Shown piece after piece: positions 25,698 to 33,697 of a stretch of 64,000 nucleotides of DNA. The stretch's first letter is position 1. Each line of letters begins with the position of its first letter. The position numbers and the translations under genes were made by a program. Origin of the DNA: JBJMHZ01 sp045807125 (GTDB taxonomy: Bacteria; Actinomycetota; Actinomycetes; JAWWOL01). The notes beneath the pieces were generated by a model, which searched no databases, was not told the DNA's origin, and was given only the letters and a program-made list of their open reading frames with translations. The DNA lies in NCBI GenBank assembly GCA_045807125.1, contig JBJMHZ010000049.1, forward strand, positions 62,001-126,000, written 5' to 3'.

Positions 25698-26054
25698 TCA
25701 GCGCACCAGGCCCGAGTAGCCGTACCGGCTGCGCAGCTCCTGCCAGGCCCGGTCGGTGAGCAGCCACAGCTCCTCGGAGGACAACTCGGACATCCGGTCG
25801 AACAGGTCGTGGAACGGACCCCACAGGGGCGAGCGCTCGGCGTCCTCCAGGTAGCCGGCGAGCCGGTGCAGCGCGGCCGCGTCGAGCGCGAGCGCATCGG
25901 CGAGGGCCACCACCCTGGCCGGCCGGGGGACCGCCTCGCCGCGCTCCCAGCGGGAGACGGCCTGCTGGCCGACGCCGATCCGCGCGGCGAGCTGCGCCTG
26001 GCTGAGCCCGACCTCCTCCCGGCGCAGGCGAAGAGTCTCGGCGAGGGCGGACAC
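25698..26054 (-). CDS. XRE-family helix-turn-helix regulator
   Basis: A 118-residue DNA-binding protein. The helix-turn-helix is at about residues 6-60, with REEVGLSQAQLAARIGVGQQ and SRWERGEAVPRP. The C-terminal half (LWGPFHDLFDRMSELSSEELWLL) is a small helical domain. The start is GTG at 26054. It is divergent from the riboswitch-controlled NlpC/P60 gene and lies upstream of the PAC2 gene; its target cannot be told. Confidence 0.85.
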   Translation of the reverse strand: MSALAETLRLRREEVGLSQAQLAARIGVGQQAVSRWERGEAVPRPARVVALADALALDAAALHRLAGYLEDAERSPLWGPFHDLFDRMSELSSEELWLLTDRAWQELRSRYGYSGLVR

Positions 26055-26172
26055 GCGACAGTTATGCCACGCGGGACGATCTTCGTGCTGGCGTTCGCAC
26101 CGACACGCCGCCCGCGACGCGCCGCGACGAGCCGATGACGCTGAAAAGCGTACTGATACTCCGCAAACGCGT

Positions 26173-26178
26173 TAGAGT
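26173..26178 (+). promoter_or_regulatory. Candidate -10 box ahead of the riboswitch
   Basis: TAGAGT at this position would start transcription near 26185, just where the structured leader begins. The -35 region is not recognisable. Moderate evidence only. Confidence 0.35.
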
Positions 26179-26179
26179 C

Positions 26180-26380
26180 AGCGCCGCTCCGTCCACCGCG
26201 GAGCCGGATCGTCGGCACGCCGAGCCCTGCCGCCGCCACGACCGCCGAACCCCCCGAGGCAGGGACGGACCACCGCAGCCCCGGGCCGCCGTCTCCGGCC
26301 CTTGGGGTGAAGCCACCTCTCGACCCGGTGGCCGGGCGCCTCCTGCCCGAACCCGACAGCGGACCGGCCCGCAGGCGTGG
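26180..26380 (+). ncRNA. c-di-AMP riboswitch (ydaO/yuaA type)
   Basis: The untranslated leader of the NlpC/P60 gene contains the conserved blocks of this aptamer: a 5' hairpin (about 26185-26203), CCGAACC and GGCAGGGACGGACCACCGCA (about 26246-26277), GGGGTGAA (26303-26310), and CCCGAACCCGACAGC followed by GCAGGCGT near 26345-26378. These match the known ydaO layout. In actinobacteria this riboswitch commonly sits before cell-wall hydrolase genes and lowers expression when c-di-AMP is high. The boundaries are approximate. Apart from this element, the 341-bp gap (26055-26395) holds only the promoter and ribosome binding site. Confidence 0.85.
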
Positions 26381-26395
26381 TGGAGGACTTCCGGA

Positions 26396-27163
26396 ATGAA
26401 GCTGTCTTCGCTGCTGCGCGCACCCGTCCGGCGCGTCCGCGGCTCCGCGCGCAGAGCCCTCGTCGCCGTCGCGGTCGCGGCCTCCGGCGCCGGCTCGATC
26501 GTCGGCGTCGCCTCGATCGCCGCGCCGGTCGCCTCGGCGCACGCCGCGACCGCCAACAAGGCCGCGGCCGTCATCCGCTTCGAGCTCGCCCAGCTCGGCA
26601 AGCCCTACCAGTGGGGCGCGGAGGGCCCGTCGTCGTACGACTGCTCCGGGCTCACCTCGGCCGCCTACCGCTACGCCGGCATCAGCATCCCACGGGTCTC
26701 CCGCGACCAGTACCGCTACCTCACGCACGTCCGGGTCAGGTACGCCCAGCCGGGCGACCTCATCTTCTACGGCACCGACCCGACGCGCGCATCGAGCGTC
26801 TATCACGTGACGACGTACCTCGGCAACGGCATGATGCTCGCCGCGCCGCACACCGGGACGGTGGTGCAGATCCAGCCCATGCGCACGAAGAACCTGATGC
26901 CGTACGCGGCGCGCCCGGCCGGGCGCTACAGCCCGCCGCCGATCCCGGTCGAGGTCGGCGAGACCAGCAACGCGGTGCGGGTGGTGCAGAGCCGGCTGCG
27001 GGCCAACGGCTTCGACGTGCCGATCGACGGCGCCTACGGCCAGCAGACCTGGAACGCCGTGCACGCGCTGCAGCTGCGGCTCGGCACGCCGGGCAGCGGC
27101 CTGGTCGGCCCCAACACGTGGGGCTTCCTGGTCAGCCACGGCACGTTCGCGCGCACGCCCTGA
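26396..27163 (+). CDS. Secreted NlpC/P60 endopeptidase with peptidoglycan-binding domain
   Basis: A 255-residue cell-wall hydrolase. It has a long signal peptide (about 1-50, basic start then Ala/Val-rich core, ending ASAHA). An NlpC/P60 domain has the catalytic cysteine in YDCSGLT (C83), a histidine in YHVTTYLGNG (H137) and a third polar residue near H152. A C-terminal peptidoglycan-binding domain (about 188-247, AVRVVQSRLRANGF) follows. It would cut stem peptides of peptidoglycan outside the membrane. I chose ATG 26396 because of GGAGG upstream; the longer open frame reads through the riboswitch. Control by c-di-AMP is likely. Confidence 0.9.
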   Translation: MKLSSLLRAPVRRVRGSARRALVAVAVAASGAGSIVGVASIAAPVASAHAATANKAAAVIRFELAQLGKPYQWGAEGPSSYDCSGLTSAAYRYAGISIPRVSRDQYRYLTHVRVRYAQPGDLIFYGTDPTRASSVYHVTTYLGNGMMLAAPHTGTVVQIQPMRTKNLMPYAARPAGRYSPPPIPVEVGETSNAVRVVQSRLRANGFDVPIDGAYGQQTWNAVHALQLRLGTPGSGLVGPNTWGFLVSHGTFARTP

Positions 27164-27205
27164 GCCGGGGGAGCCGGCGCCGGCCGGGCGACTTCCCGTC
27201 AGCCG

Positions 27206-28675
27206 TCAGCCGGTGCCGGCTCCCTCTACCACCAGTGCGGCGGCCGTCGCGCGGATGCGCTCCCACGCCAGCTCCACGTGCCGGTGCTCGGTGGCGACCG
27301 AGCCGACCGCCATCCGCAGCGCATACCGGCCGCCCACCCTGGTGTGGGTGAGGAACATCGTGCCCGAGCGGTTGAGCTCGCCGAGCAGCCGCTCGGTCAG
27401 CTCGTCGCCGCCGACGTGGCGGAAGCAGACCAGGTTGACGGTGGTGGTCGCGACCCGCTCGAACGACGGGTCCGCATCCACCCAGTCGCTCAGCTCCCTG
27501 GCGAGCCCGACGTGCCGGCGGACGTGGTGGCGCAGGCCCTCGGCGCCGTACCAGCGCAGCACGAGCCAGAGCTTCAGCGCGCGAAAGCGCCGTCCGAGCG
27601 GCACCATCCAGTCGCGGTAGTCGATGACCGCGCCGGACTCGCTGGCCGCGTTGCGCAGGTACTCGGGCAGGATCGACAGCGCGGTGATGAGCGCGCGCCG
27701 GTCGGCGACGAAGAACGCCGAGCAGTCGAAGTTGGTGAGCAGCCACTTGTGCGCGTCGACGACGTAGCTGTCGGCGAGCTCGACGCCGTCGTTCACCCAC
27801 CGCAGCTCGGGGCAGACGGCCGCGGCGCCGGCATGGGCGGCGTCGACGTGCAGCCAGGCGCCGTGGCGGCGGCAGATCTCGCCGATCGCGCGCACCGGGT
27901 CGATCGCCGTGGTGCTGGTCGTCCCGACGGTCGCGGCGACGAAGAACGGCGTGGCGCCGGCCGCGGCGTCGGCGGCCATCAGCCGCTCGAGCTCGTCCGG
28001 CCGCAATTGCTGCGTCGCCTCGTCGACGTCGACCAGCCGCAGGCCGGCCGACCCGATGCCGGCGATGCGGGCCGCCTTCTCGATGGAGCTGTGCGCCTGC
28101 GTCGACGCGTACGCGACGAGGCGCCGCCCCGCACCGGTGAGGCCGTCGGCGTTGCTGCGCCCGCCCGTCGCGCGCTCCCGCGCGGCGAGCATCGCGACCA
28201 GCGACGAGCTCGACGCGCTGTCCTGGATCACTCCGCCGCCGGTGGAGTCCGACCGGAACGCCGGTGGCAGGCCGAGCAGCTCGACGAGCCAGTCCATGAC
28301 GTGGGTCTCGACCTCGGTCGCCGCCGGGCTCGTCGCCCAGAGCATCCCCTGCACGCCGAGCCCGGCGGACAGCAGCTCCCCGAGGATCGACGGCCCTGAG
28401 CTGCTCGCCGGGAAGTACGCGAAGAAGCTGGGCGACTGCCAGTGCGTGATGCCGGGGAGCACGAGCCGGTCGAGGTCGGCCAGCACGGCGTCGAAAGGCT
28501 CCGGCCGCTCCGGCGGCCGCTCGGGCAGGGCGGCCCTGATCTCGCCCGGCTGGACGGGGGAGAGGACGGGACGGCTCTCGAGGGTCGCGAGGTAGTCGGC
28601 GACCCAGTCGACGACCGCGTGCCCGTACGTCCTCAGCTCGTCGGGCGTCATGTGGTAGCTGCGGTCGTCCGGCAC
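27206..28675 (-). CDS. Group II pyridoxal-dependent amino acid decarboxylase
   Basis: A 489-residue PLP enzyme of the aromatic L-amino-acid decarboxylase family. The PLP lysine is K310 in VVDAHKWLLTNFDC; H195 in TQAHSSIEKA stacks on the cofactor ring and D278 in HVDAAHAG holds its nitrogen, as in family members. It decarboxylates an aromatic acid such as Tyr, Trp or DOPA; the exact one is not predictable. The start is GTG 28675 (CAGACT lies 6 nt upstream); ATG 28651 is an alternative. It stands alone, with no transporter beside it. Confidence 0.85.
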   Translation of the reverse strand: MPDDRSYHMTPDELRTYGHAVVDWVADYLATLESRPVLSPVQPGEIRAALPERPPERPEPFDAVLADLDRLVLPGITHWQSPSFFAYFPASSSGPSILGELLSAGLGVQGMLWATSPAATEVETHVMDWLVELLGLPPAFRSDSTGGGVIQDSASSSSLVAMLAARERATGGRSNADGLTGAGRRLVAYASTQAHSSIEKAARIAGIGSAGLRLVDVDEATQQLRPDELERLMAADAAAGATPFFVAATVGTTSTTAIDPVRAIGEICRRHGAWLHVDAAHAGAAAVCPELRWVNDGVELADSYVVDAHKWLLTNFDCSAFFVADRRALITALSILPEYLRNAASESGAVIDYRDWMVPLGRRFRALKLWLVLRWYGAEGLRHHVRRHVGLARELSDWVDADPSFERVATTTVNLVCFRHVGGDELTERLLGELNRSGTMFLTHTRVGGRYALRMAVGSVATEHRHVELAWERIRATAAALVVEGAGTG

Positions 28676-28681
28676 CCGTCG

Positions 28682-28687
28682 AGTCTG
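28682..28687 (-). promoter_or_regulatory. Candidate -10 box, leaderless type
   Basis: CAGACT on the minus strand ends 6 nt before GTG 28675. It differs from TANNNT at the first base, so it is weaker support than the other boxes. Confidence 0.3.
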
Positions 28688-28705
28688 CCAGGCCCCGGCG
28701 CGCGC

Positions 28706-29116
28706 CTACCGGGAGGCTGAGGGGCCGGCCCGCTCGATGGTGAGCCGCACCAGCACCCGCTGGTCGCGCCGCATCGCGGCCCGGTAGTCGTCCCAGTCCG
28801 GGTGCTCGCCGGAGACCCGGCGGTAGTAGTCGACCAGCAGCTCCATCGCCTCGGGCTGGTCGACGATCTCGACCGGGCCGTCGAGCTGGACCCAGTCGCC
28901 GAAGAAGGCGTTGGTGAACACGCACACCGATGCGCGCGGCTCCCGGCGCAGGTTGCGGACCTTCACGGTCCGCTCGGTGCTGCTGATGATCACCCGGCCG
29001 GCGTCGTCCACCGCCACGGTGACCGGGGACAGGTGCGGGCTGCCGTCGGTGCGGCGGGTCGCGATGACCGCGTGGTGGTTGCTCTGCAGGAAGGTGCGGG
29101 CGTCGTCGGCGTCCAC
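28706..29116 (-). CDS. PPOX-class (F420/flavin-type) oxidoreductase
   Basis: A 136-residue single-domain split-barrel protein of the pyridoxamine-phosphate-oxidase-like class, a group that in actinobacteria often uses F420. Typical segments are FLQSNHHAVIATRRTDGSPH and STERTVKVRNLRREPRASV, the latter with the basic residues that bind the cofactor phosphate. The start is GTG 29116. Its upstream neighbour on the same strand is the DUF4287 gene, with a 6-bp gap, so the two are probably co-transcribed. The substrate is unknown. Confidence 0.85.
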   Translation of the reverse strand: MDADDARTFLQSNHHAVIATRRTDGSPHLSPVTVAVDDAGRVIISSTERTVKVRNLRREPRASVCVFTNAFFGDWVQLDGPVEIVDQPEAMELLVDYYRRVSGEHPDWDDYRAAMRRDQRVLVRLTIERAGPSASR

Positions 29117-29122
29117 CTGCGG

Positions 29123-29350
29123 CTACTCGGCGCCGATGCGCCGCCGCCGCTCGTGCTCGTGCACGATCGCGCGCGCGTAGCCGTGGCTGATGTTGTGCTC
29201 GTCGGCGAGCCAGTTGACCCGCTCGTCGAAGCGGAGCAGGCCGGGGCCCTGCTCGAGGGCCTCGAACCACTGAGGTAGCTGTCGTCCCGTCACTTCGGGG
29301 ATCCGCGCCAGCAGGCTCTGGTGGGTCTCCTCGGAGTGAATTTGCGACAT
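29123..29350 (-). CDS. DUF4287 domain protein
   Basis: A 75-residue protein beginning MSQIHSEETHQSLLARIPEVTGR, with HNISHGYARAIVHEHERRRR near the end. This matches DUF4287, a small helical family of unknown function common in actinobacteria. It precedes the PPOX-type gene by 6 bp on the same strand. Confidence 0.8.
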   Translation of the reverse strand: MSQIHSEETHQSLLARIPEVTGRQLPQWFEALEQGPGLLRFDERVNWLADEHNISHGYARAIVHEHERRRRIGAE

Positions 29351-29518
29351 GGCCCCTCCAGTGGTCGGGTGTCTTCAAGGGAGCGTGCCTCACCCCTGGC
29401 CCCTCCGACAAGTGCCGGGGCCGCATTTCGCCGCACCGGTCGATCCTCGTGGCGGCCCGGGGGTCCGGAGAGGCCCGGCGGGGCCCGCCGGGCCTCGCCG
29501 GAGGGGTTCGCGGAGGGT

Positions 29519-29524
29519 TACCGT
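29519..29524 (+). promoter_or_regulatory. Candidate -10 box for leaderless transcription of the 29531 gene
   Basis: TACCGT lies 6 nt before GTG 29531, matching TANNNT with no Shine-Dalgarno in between. The position supports GTG 29531 as the true start. Confidence 0.45.
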
Positions 29525-29530
29525 GCCGGG

Positions 29531-29992
29531 GTGCCCGCTGCCGTCCACGACGTGCTGGCCCGCGAGGTGCGGGCGCTGGTCGCCCGGCTGCGGGGCTTCT
29601 CGGTCACCCGGTTCGGCGCGGCCGCGCCGCCGTTCGCCACCAGGGGCGACGCGGCGCACCACCTGGTGAGCGCCGTCGCGGCGGCGGCGGCCGCCGCCGA
29701 GGGCGTCCCCGCCCACCCGGTGCCGAGGCTCGGCGACTTCGCGCTCGCCGACCAGCTCGCCGTCGTCGGCGCCGACCTCGTCGCCGCGCTGTCCGCCGGT
29801 CCCGACCCGCGGCTCGCCGCCGGCGCGCTCGGCGAGCTCGTCCTGCACCGGCGGGACATCGACGGCTTCCCGCCCGGCCGGGAGGCCGTCGAGCTGCTCG
29901 CCAGGGCCTGGGACTGCCGGCCGGCGGCCGGCGAGGTGCTGCTCGCGGCGACCGGCCGGTGCAGCTTCTACGGCTCCGAGCGGCTCAGCTGA
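29531..29992 (+). CDS. Conserved-looking hypothetical protein
   Basis: A 153-residue Ala-rich protein that I do not recognise. It is mostly helical, with no signal peptide and no membrane helix; it carries VHDVLAREVRALVARLRGFS at the start and LGELVLHRRDIDG later. The overall pattern recalls small actinobacterial helical bundles with DinB or maleylpyruvate-isomerase-like folds, but the metal-binding histidines are not evident. It ends in SERLS, encoded by one arm of a palindrome whose second copy encodes the end of the convergent thiolase (ERLS). Confidence 0.6.
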   Translation: MPAAVHDVLAREVRALVARLRGFSVTRFGAAAPPFATRGDAAHHLVSAVAAAAAAAEGVPAHPVPRLGDFALADQLAVVGADLVAALSAGPDPRLAAGALGELVLHRRDIDGFPPGREAVELLARAWDCRPAAGEVLLAATGRCSFYGSERLS

Positions 29993-30029
29993 GCCGCTCA
30001 GGCATTGGAGCGGCTCAGCTGAGCCGCTC
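29978..30029. terminator. Twin 22-bp perfect palindromes between convergent genes
   Basis: The same 22-bp perfect palindrome (half-site GAGCGGCTCAG) occurs at 29978-29999 and 30008-30029, 30 bp apart. Each could form an 11-bp hairpin in either transcript. The first overlaps the stop codon of the 29531 gene, the second that of the thiolase, so each doubles as coding sequence for the last residues. No T-tract follows. A bidirectional terminator is the likely role. Confidence 0.65.
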
Positions 30030-31235
30030 GAGCACCATCGCCATCCCCTGCCCCCCGCCCACGCACATCGTCTCCAGCCCGATCGCCTTGTCGTGCCACT
30101 GCAGCGAGTTGATCAGCGTGGTGGTGATGCGGGCGCCGGTCATGCCGAACGGGTGCCCGACGGCGATCGCGCCGCCGTTGACGTTGAGCTTCTCCAGCGG
30201 GATGCCGAGCTCCGAGTAGGAGGGCACGACCTGCGCCGCGAACGCCTCGTTGATCTCCACCAGGTCGATGTCGTCGATCGACATCCCGGCGCGGGCGAGC
30301 GCCCGCCGGCTGGACTCCACCGGCCCGAGCCCCATGATCTCCGGCTCGAGCGCCGACACGGCGGTCGACACGATCCGGGCCAGCGGGGTGATGCCGAGCT
30401 CGCGGGCCTTGACGTCGGACATCACGACGACGGCCGCCGCGCCGTCGTTGAGCGGGCAGCAGTTGCCGGCGGTGACCGTCCCGTCGGGGCGAAAGACCGG
30501 CGCGAGCCCCCGTACGCCCTCCATCGTGACGCCGGGGCGCGGGCCGTCGTCCTTGGCCACGATCGTCCCGTCCGGCAGCTTCACCGGCGTAATCTCGCGC
30601 TCCCAGAAGCCGGCCTCGATGGCCTTCTCGGCGAGGTTCTGCGAGCGCACGCCGAACTCGTCCTGCATCTCGCGGGTGACGCCCATCAGCTGGGCGACGT
30701 TCTCGGCGGTCTGCCCCATGGCGATGTAGGCGTCCGGCAGCTCGCCGTCGGCGCGCGGGTCGTGCCAGGTCTCGGCGCCGCCCTCGGCGCGGGCCGCGGT
30801 GCGCGCCGTGGCGCCGGCGAGGACCGGGTTGCGGGTGTCCGGCCAGGTGTCGCTGTTGCCCTTGGTGTAGCGGCTCACCATCTCGACGCCGGCCGAGACG
30901 AAGACGTCGCCCTCGCCGGCCTTGATCGCGTGGAACGCCATCCTGGTGGTCTGCAGCGATGACGCGCAGTACCTGGTGAGCGTGGCGCCCGGCAGGTGGT
31001 CGTAGCCGAGGAGGACGGCCACGATGCGGGCCATGTTGAAGCCCTGCTCGCCGCCTGGCAGCCCGCACCCGAGCAGGAGGTCGTCGATGTCGCGCGGGTC
31101 GAGCGCGGGCACCTTGTCGAGGGCGGTCGCCACGATGGTGGCCACCAGGTCGTCCGGTCGCAGGTCCTTGAGCGAGCCCTTCACCGCCCGCCCGATGGGC
31201 GAGCGCCCGGTGGCGACGATGACGGCCTCTGGCAT
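30015..31235 (-). CDS. Acetyl-CoA acetyltransferase (thiolase)
   Basis: A 406-residue thiolase. The nucleophilic cysteine is C90 in RYCASSLQT. NEAFA, GGAIAVGHPFGMTG (catalytic histidine) and the second cysteine C391 in CVGGGQG are all present, so it should be active. It interconverts two acetyl-CoA with acetoacetyl-CoA, or cleaves longer 3-ketoacyl-CoA in beta-oxidation; the sequence alone does not decide. It is divergent from the Rrf2-type regulator gene at 31350, with 114 bp between, which may control it. Confidence 0.9.
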   Translation of the reverse strand: MPEAVIVATGRSPIGRAVKGSLKDLRPDDLVATIVATALDKVPALDPRDIDDLLLGCGLPGGEQGFNMARIVAVLLGYDHLPGATLTRYCASSLQTTRMAFHAIKAGEGDVFVSAGVEMVSRYTKGNSDTWPDTRNPVLAGATARTAARAEGGAETWHDPRADGELPDAYIAMGQTAENVAQLMGVTREMQDEFGVRSQNLAEKAIEAGFWEREITPVKLPDGTIVAKDDGPRPGVTMEGVRGLAPVFRPDGTVTAGNCCPLNDGAAAVVVMSDVKARELGITPLARIVSTAVSALEPEIMGLGPVESSRRALARAGMSIDDIDLVEINEAFAAQVVPSYSELGIPLEKLNVNGGAIAVGHPFGMTGARITTTLINSLQWHDKAIGLETMCVGGGQGMAMVLERLS

Positions 31236-31337
31236 GGCGACCTCCGAGGGCGGGCTGCGGCACTTCGCGGAAGAACGCTATCTCGGCCGCGGCGCTCCGC
31301 CGCGGGCATAGTGATCGTTCGAGCGGCGCAGCTGCGG

Positions 31338-31343
31338 CACACT
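31338..31343 (+). promoter_or_regulatory. Candidate -10 box for leaderless Rrf2 gene
   Basis: CACACT lies 6 nt before ATG 31350. The same hexamer at the same distance precedes the threonine ammonia-lyase gene at 50369. Confidence 0.35.
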
Positions 31344-31349
31344 AGGCGC

Positions 31350-31814
31350 ATGCGCATCTCGGCCAAGGCTGACTACGCCGTGCGGGCGCTCGCCCAGCTG
31401 GCGCAGGACGGCACCGATGGCCCGGTGAAGGCCGAGCGCGTCGCGACCGAGCAGGACATCCCGCTGAAGTTCCTGCTCGGCATCCTGCGCGAGCTGAAGC
31501 ACGCCCGGCTGGTGCGCAGCACCCGCGGGCCGGAGGGCGGGTACGAGCTGCACCGGCCGGCCGGCGAGATCACCCTCGCCGACGTCATCAGGGCCGTCGA
31601 CGGGCCGCTCGCCAGCGTGCGCGACCTGAGCCTGACCGACCTCACCTACCCCGGCCCCGCCGAGCCGCTCGCCGAGGTGTGGATGGCGGTGCGGTCCAGC
31701 CTGCGGTCGGTGCTCGAGTCGATCACGCTGGCCGACCTGGTAGCCGACCAGCTGCCGCCCCACGTCCGCAAGCTGGCGGCGGACTACCGCTCCGACACCC
31801 GGTACGTCCGCTGA
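31350..31814 (+). CDS. Rrf2-family transcriptional regulator without cysteines
   Basis: A 154-residue Rrf2 protein. It opens MRISAKADYAVRALAQLAQD and contains a winged helix-turn-helix with IPLKFLLGILRELKHARLVR and STRGPEGGYELHRP. There is no cysteine at all, so it cannot bind the Fe-S cluster that IscR and NsrR carry; it belongs to the cluster-free branch. The ATG at 31350 starts the typical family N-terminus. It is divergent from the thiolase and convergent with the SGNH hydrolase gene, which ends 12 bases further on. Confidence 0.85.
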   Translation: MRISAKADYAVRALAQLAQDGTDGPVKAERVATEQDIPLKFLLGILRELKHARLVRSTRGPEGGYELHRPAGEITLADVIRAVDGPLASVRDLSLTDLTYPGPAEPLAEVWMAVRSSLRSVLESITLADLVADQLPPHVRKLAADYRSDTRYVR

Positions 31815-31826
31815 GGACGCTGCCGG

Positions 31827-32597
31827 TCAGCGGCTCGTGCGCTGCCCGGCGGCCCGGCGGACGGCGGGCGCGAGCGCCTCGGCCCAGTGCCGGTAGCCCT
31901 CGGCCGAGGGGTGGAAGGCGTCGGCCGACAGCGTCAGCGGGTCCGAGCGGAAGAGCGGGCCGCACAGCTCGCCGATCGCCACCACGCTGCCGTCGCTCTC
32001 GTGCACGGCGACCGCCGACGCGTGCGCCAGGCGCCGGCCCTGCCAGGCGGCGAGCTGCCGCAACGGCGGCAGGAAGGCCCGCGCGCCCATGTAGGGGCAG
32101 GTCCCGACGACGACGGCAACGCCTGCCTCGCGCAGCCGGGTGACCGCCGTGGACAGCTGGCCGGCCATCTCGCGCAGCGGGGTGGCGTGGGTGACGTCGT
32201 TGGCGCCGATGAGGACGACCGCGACGTCGGGGCGCAGCAGCAGCGCGCGCGAGACCTGCGGCCCGAGGTCGCTGGCCCGCGAGCCGGACACGGCGACGCT
32301 CGACAGCGTCACCCGCCACTCGCCGGCGAGGTCGCTGGCCAGCCGGGCACCGACGGTCTCGGCCGGGTCGGTGACCCCGACGCCGGCGGCCGTCGAGTCA
32401 CCGGCCATGACCAGGTGCAGCGGGGGCGACGCCTGGTCGCCGAACGCGCCCTCGACCGGCGGCGCCGACTCGGCCGGCAGGTAGGTGCGGTAGGTCGCGA
32501 CGAGGCCCTCGGCCACCAGCAGCGCGGCGAGCCCGGCCACCGTCCCGATGGCGCCGCTGGCCAGCTTGCGCACGGTCTCGCCGCCCGTACCGCTCAT
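31827..32597 (-). CDS. Membrane-anchored SGNH/GDSL hydrolase, copy 1
   Basis: A 256-residue SGNH hydrolase with an N-terminal hydrophobic segment (about 10-30) that would anchor or export it. Catalytic blocks are VMAGDSTAAGVG (Ser), VLIGANDVTHATP (Asn), and SADAFHPS (Asp and His). Such enzymes remove acyl or acetyl groups from lipids, sugars or cell-wall polymers; the target is unknown. ATG 32597 is preferred because of the purine-rich site upstream. It is a tandem paralogue of the gene at 32673, 75 bp upstream on the same strand. Confidence 0.85.
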   Translation of the reverse strand: MSGTGGETVRKLASGAIGTVAGLAALLVAEGLVATYRTYLPAESAPPVEGAFGDQASPPLHLVMAGDSTAAGVGVTDPAETVGARLASDLAGEWRVTLSSVAVSGSRASDLGPQVSRALLLRPDVAVVLIGANDVTHATPLREMAGQLSTAVTRLREAGVAVVVGTCPYMGARAFLPPLRQLAAWQGRRLAHASAVAVHESDGSVVAIGELCGPLFRSDPLTLSADAFHPSAEGYRHWAEALAPAVRRAAGQRTSR

Positions 32598-32672
32598 CTG
32601 CCCGCCCCTCGTGCGCCGGCTGCCCCGCTGCCGGGCCACGCTACCCGAGCCGCCGACGGCACCGCCCGCGCG

Positions 32673-33572
32673 TCAGGCGGTCAGCGCGTCGCCCGCGCCG
32701 TCCGCGGCCAGCCGGCTCGGCATCTCGACCGCGATGTCGCCGGCCGGCGGGGTGGCCGGCTCGCCGAGCGCCTCGTGCGGTGCGGGCGGCGGCTCGTCGA
32801 CGGCGGCCAGCACGGCGTGCAGCAGCACCCGCGTCAGCTCCCGGTAGCCGGCGGCGGAGGGGTGGAAGCGGTCGTGGCAGAACATCTCGGCGGCCCGCTC
32901 GGCGAACAGCGTGCCGATGAGGTCGCCGGTGTCGAGCGGCATCGCGCCCTCTGCCAGCGTGGCCCGCACCTGCGCGCGCGCCATCCGGCGCGACCAGTGC
33001 CGGCCGAGGGCCCGCAACGGCTGCGGGACGGGGCGGATCACGCCGAGGTCGGGGCAGGTGGCGACGACGACCACCACCCCGGCGGCCTGGAGCCGGCGGA
33101 CGGCGTCGATGAGGTGAGGCACGGCGTCGCGCGGCTTGATGAACCCGATGACGTCGTTGGCGCCGACCGAGACGACCGCGATGTCGGGCGGGTCGAGCAG
33201 GCAGCGCGAGACCTGCGGCTCGAGGTCGCACGAGCGCGAGCCCGAGACCGCGAGGACGTCGAGCTCGACGTGGTGGCCGCGCTCGACCAGGGCGGCGGCG
33301 AGCTGGGCGCCCGGCGTCTCCGACGGCAGCTCGCAGCCGACGCCGGCGGCCGAGGAGTCGCCGATCATCGCGAGCCGCAGCGGGTGCCCGTCGCGCTCGC
33401 TGCCGTACCGCCCGTCGGCCGACGGCGCGGACCCGAACGAGGGGATGGCTCGCCGGGCGAGATGGACCTCGCCGTAGAGCAGCCCGAGGCCGGCCGCGCC
33501 CAGCAGCCCGAAGCCGCCACCGCCGAACAGCGCGTGGCGCCGCAACCTCAACGGGAACCTCGACCGGCTCAT
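32673..33572 (-). CDS. Membrane-anchored SGNH/GDSL hydrolase, copy 2
   Basis: A 299-residue paralogue of the SGNH protein at 31827. It has an N-terminal basic then hydrophobic anchor (ALFGGGGFGLLGAAGLGLLY). Catalytic blocks are AMIGDSSAAGVG, VSVGANDVIGFI and CHDRFHPSAAGY. A Pro/Ala-rich tail of about 50 residues follows the domain. The ATG at 33572 has GGGGGAGG upstream. The pair sits divergently next to cystathionine beta-synthase, an arrangement common in actinobacterial chromosomes. Confidence 0.85.
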   Translation of the reverse strand: MSRSRFPLRLRRHALFGGGGFGLLGAAGLGLLYGEVHLARRAIPSFGSAPSADGRYGSERDGHPLRLAMIGDSSAAGVGCELPSETPGAQLAAALVERGHHVELDVLAVSGSRSCDLEPQVSRCLLDPPDIAVVSVGANDVIGFIKPRDAVPHLIDAVRRLQAAGVVVVVATCPDLGVIRPVPQPLRALGRHWSRRMARAQVRATLAEGAMPLDTGDLIGTLFAERAAEMFCHDRFHPSAAGYRELTRVLLHAVLAAVDEPPPAPHEALGEPATPPAGDIAVEMPSRLAADGAGDALTA

Positions 33573-33606
33573 CCATCCACCTCCCCCGACGGCGGTCCGT
33601 CCGAGA

Positions 33607-33646
33607 AAAGTAGCCGAGCCCGGTGCGCTGCGCACTCGACTACCCT
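33607..33646. promoter_or_regulatory. Divergent control region with a 13-bp dyad
   Basis: A candidate -10 for the SGNH gene (TACTTT, minus strand, 33607-33612) and one for cbs (TACCCT, 33641-33646) flank a perfect dyad at 33623-33635, GTGCGC-T-GCGCAC. The dyad overlaps where both -35 regions would lie, so it could be an operator. The -35 boxes are not clear. Confidence 0.3.
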
Positions 33647-33697
33647 GACGGTACGGCGCCGCCGGTGGGGACGGTGCCACGTTGAGGAGGACGCCCG

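Noticed and set aside
26135..26395. A longer N-terminus for the NlpC/P60 protein
   Set aside because: The extension would translate the riboswitch and is Arg/Pro-rich; the signal peptide and ribosome site fix the start at 26396.
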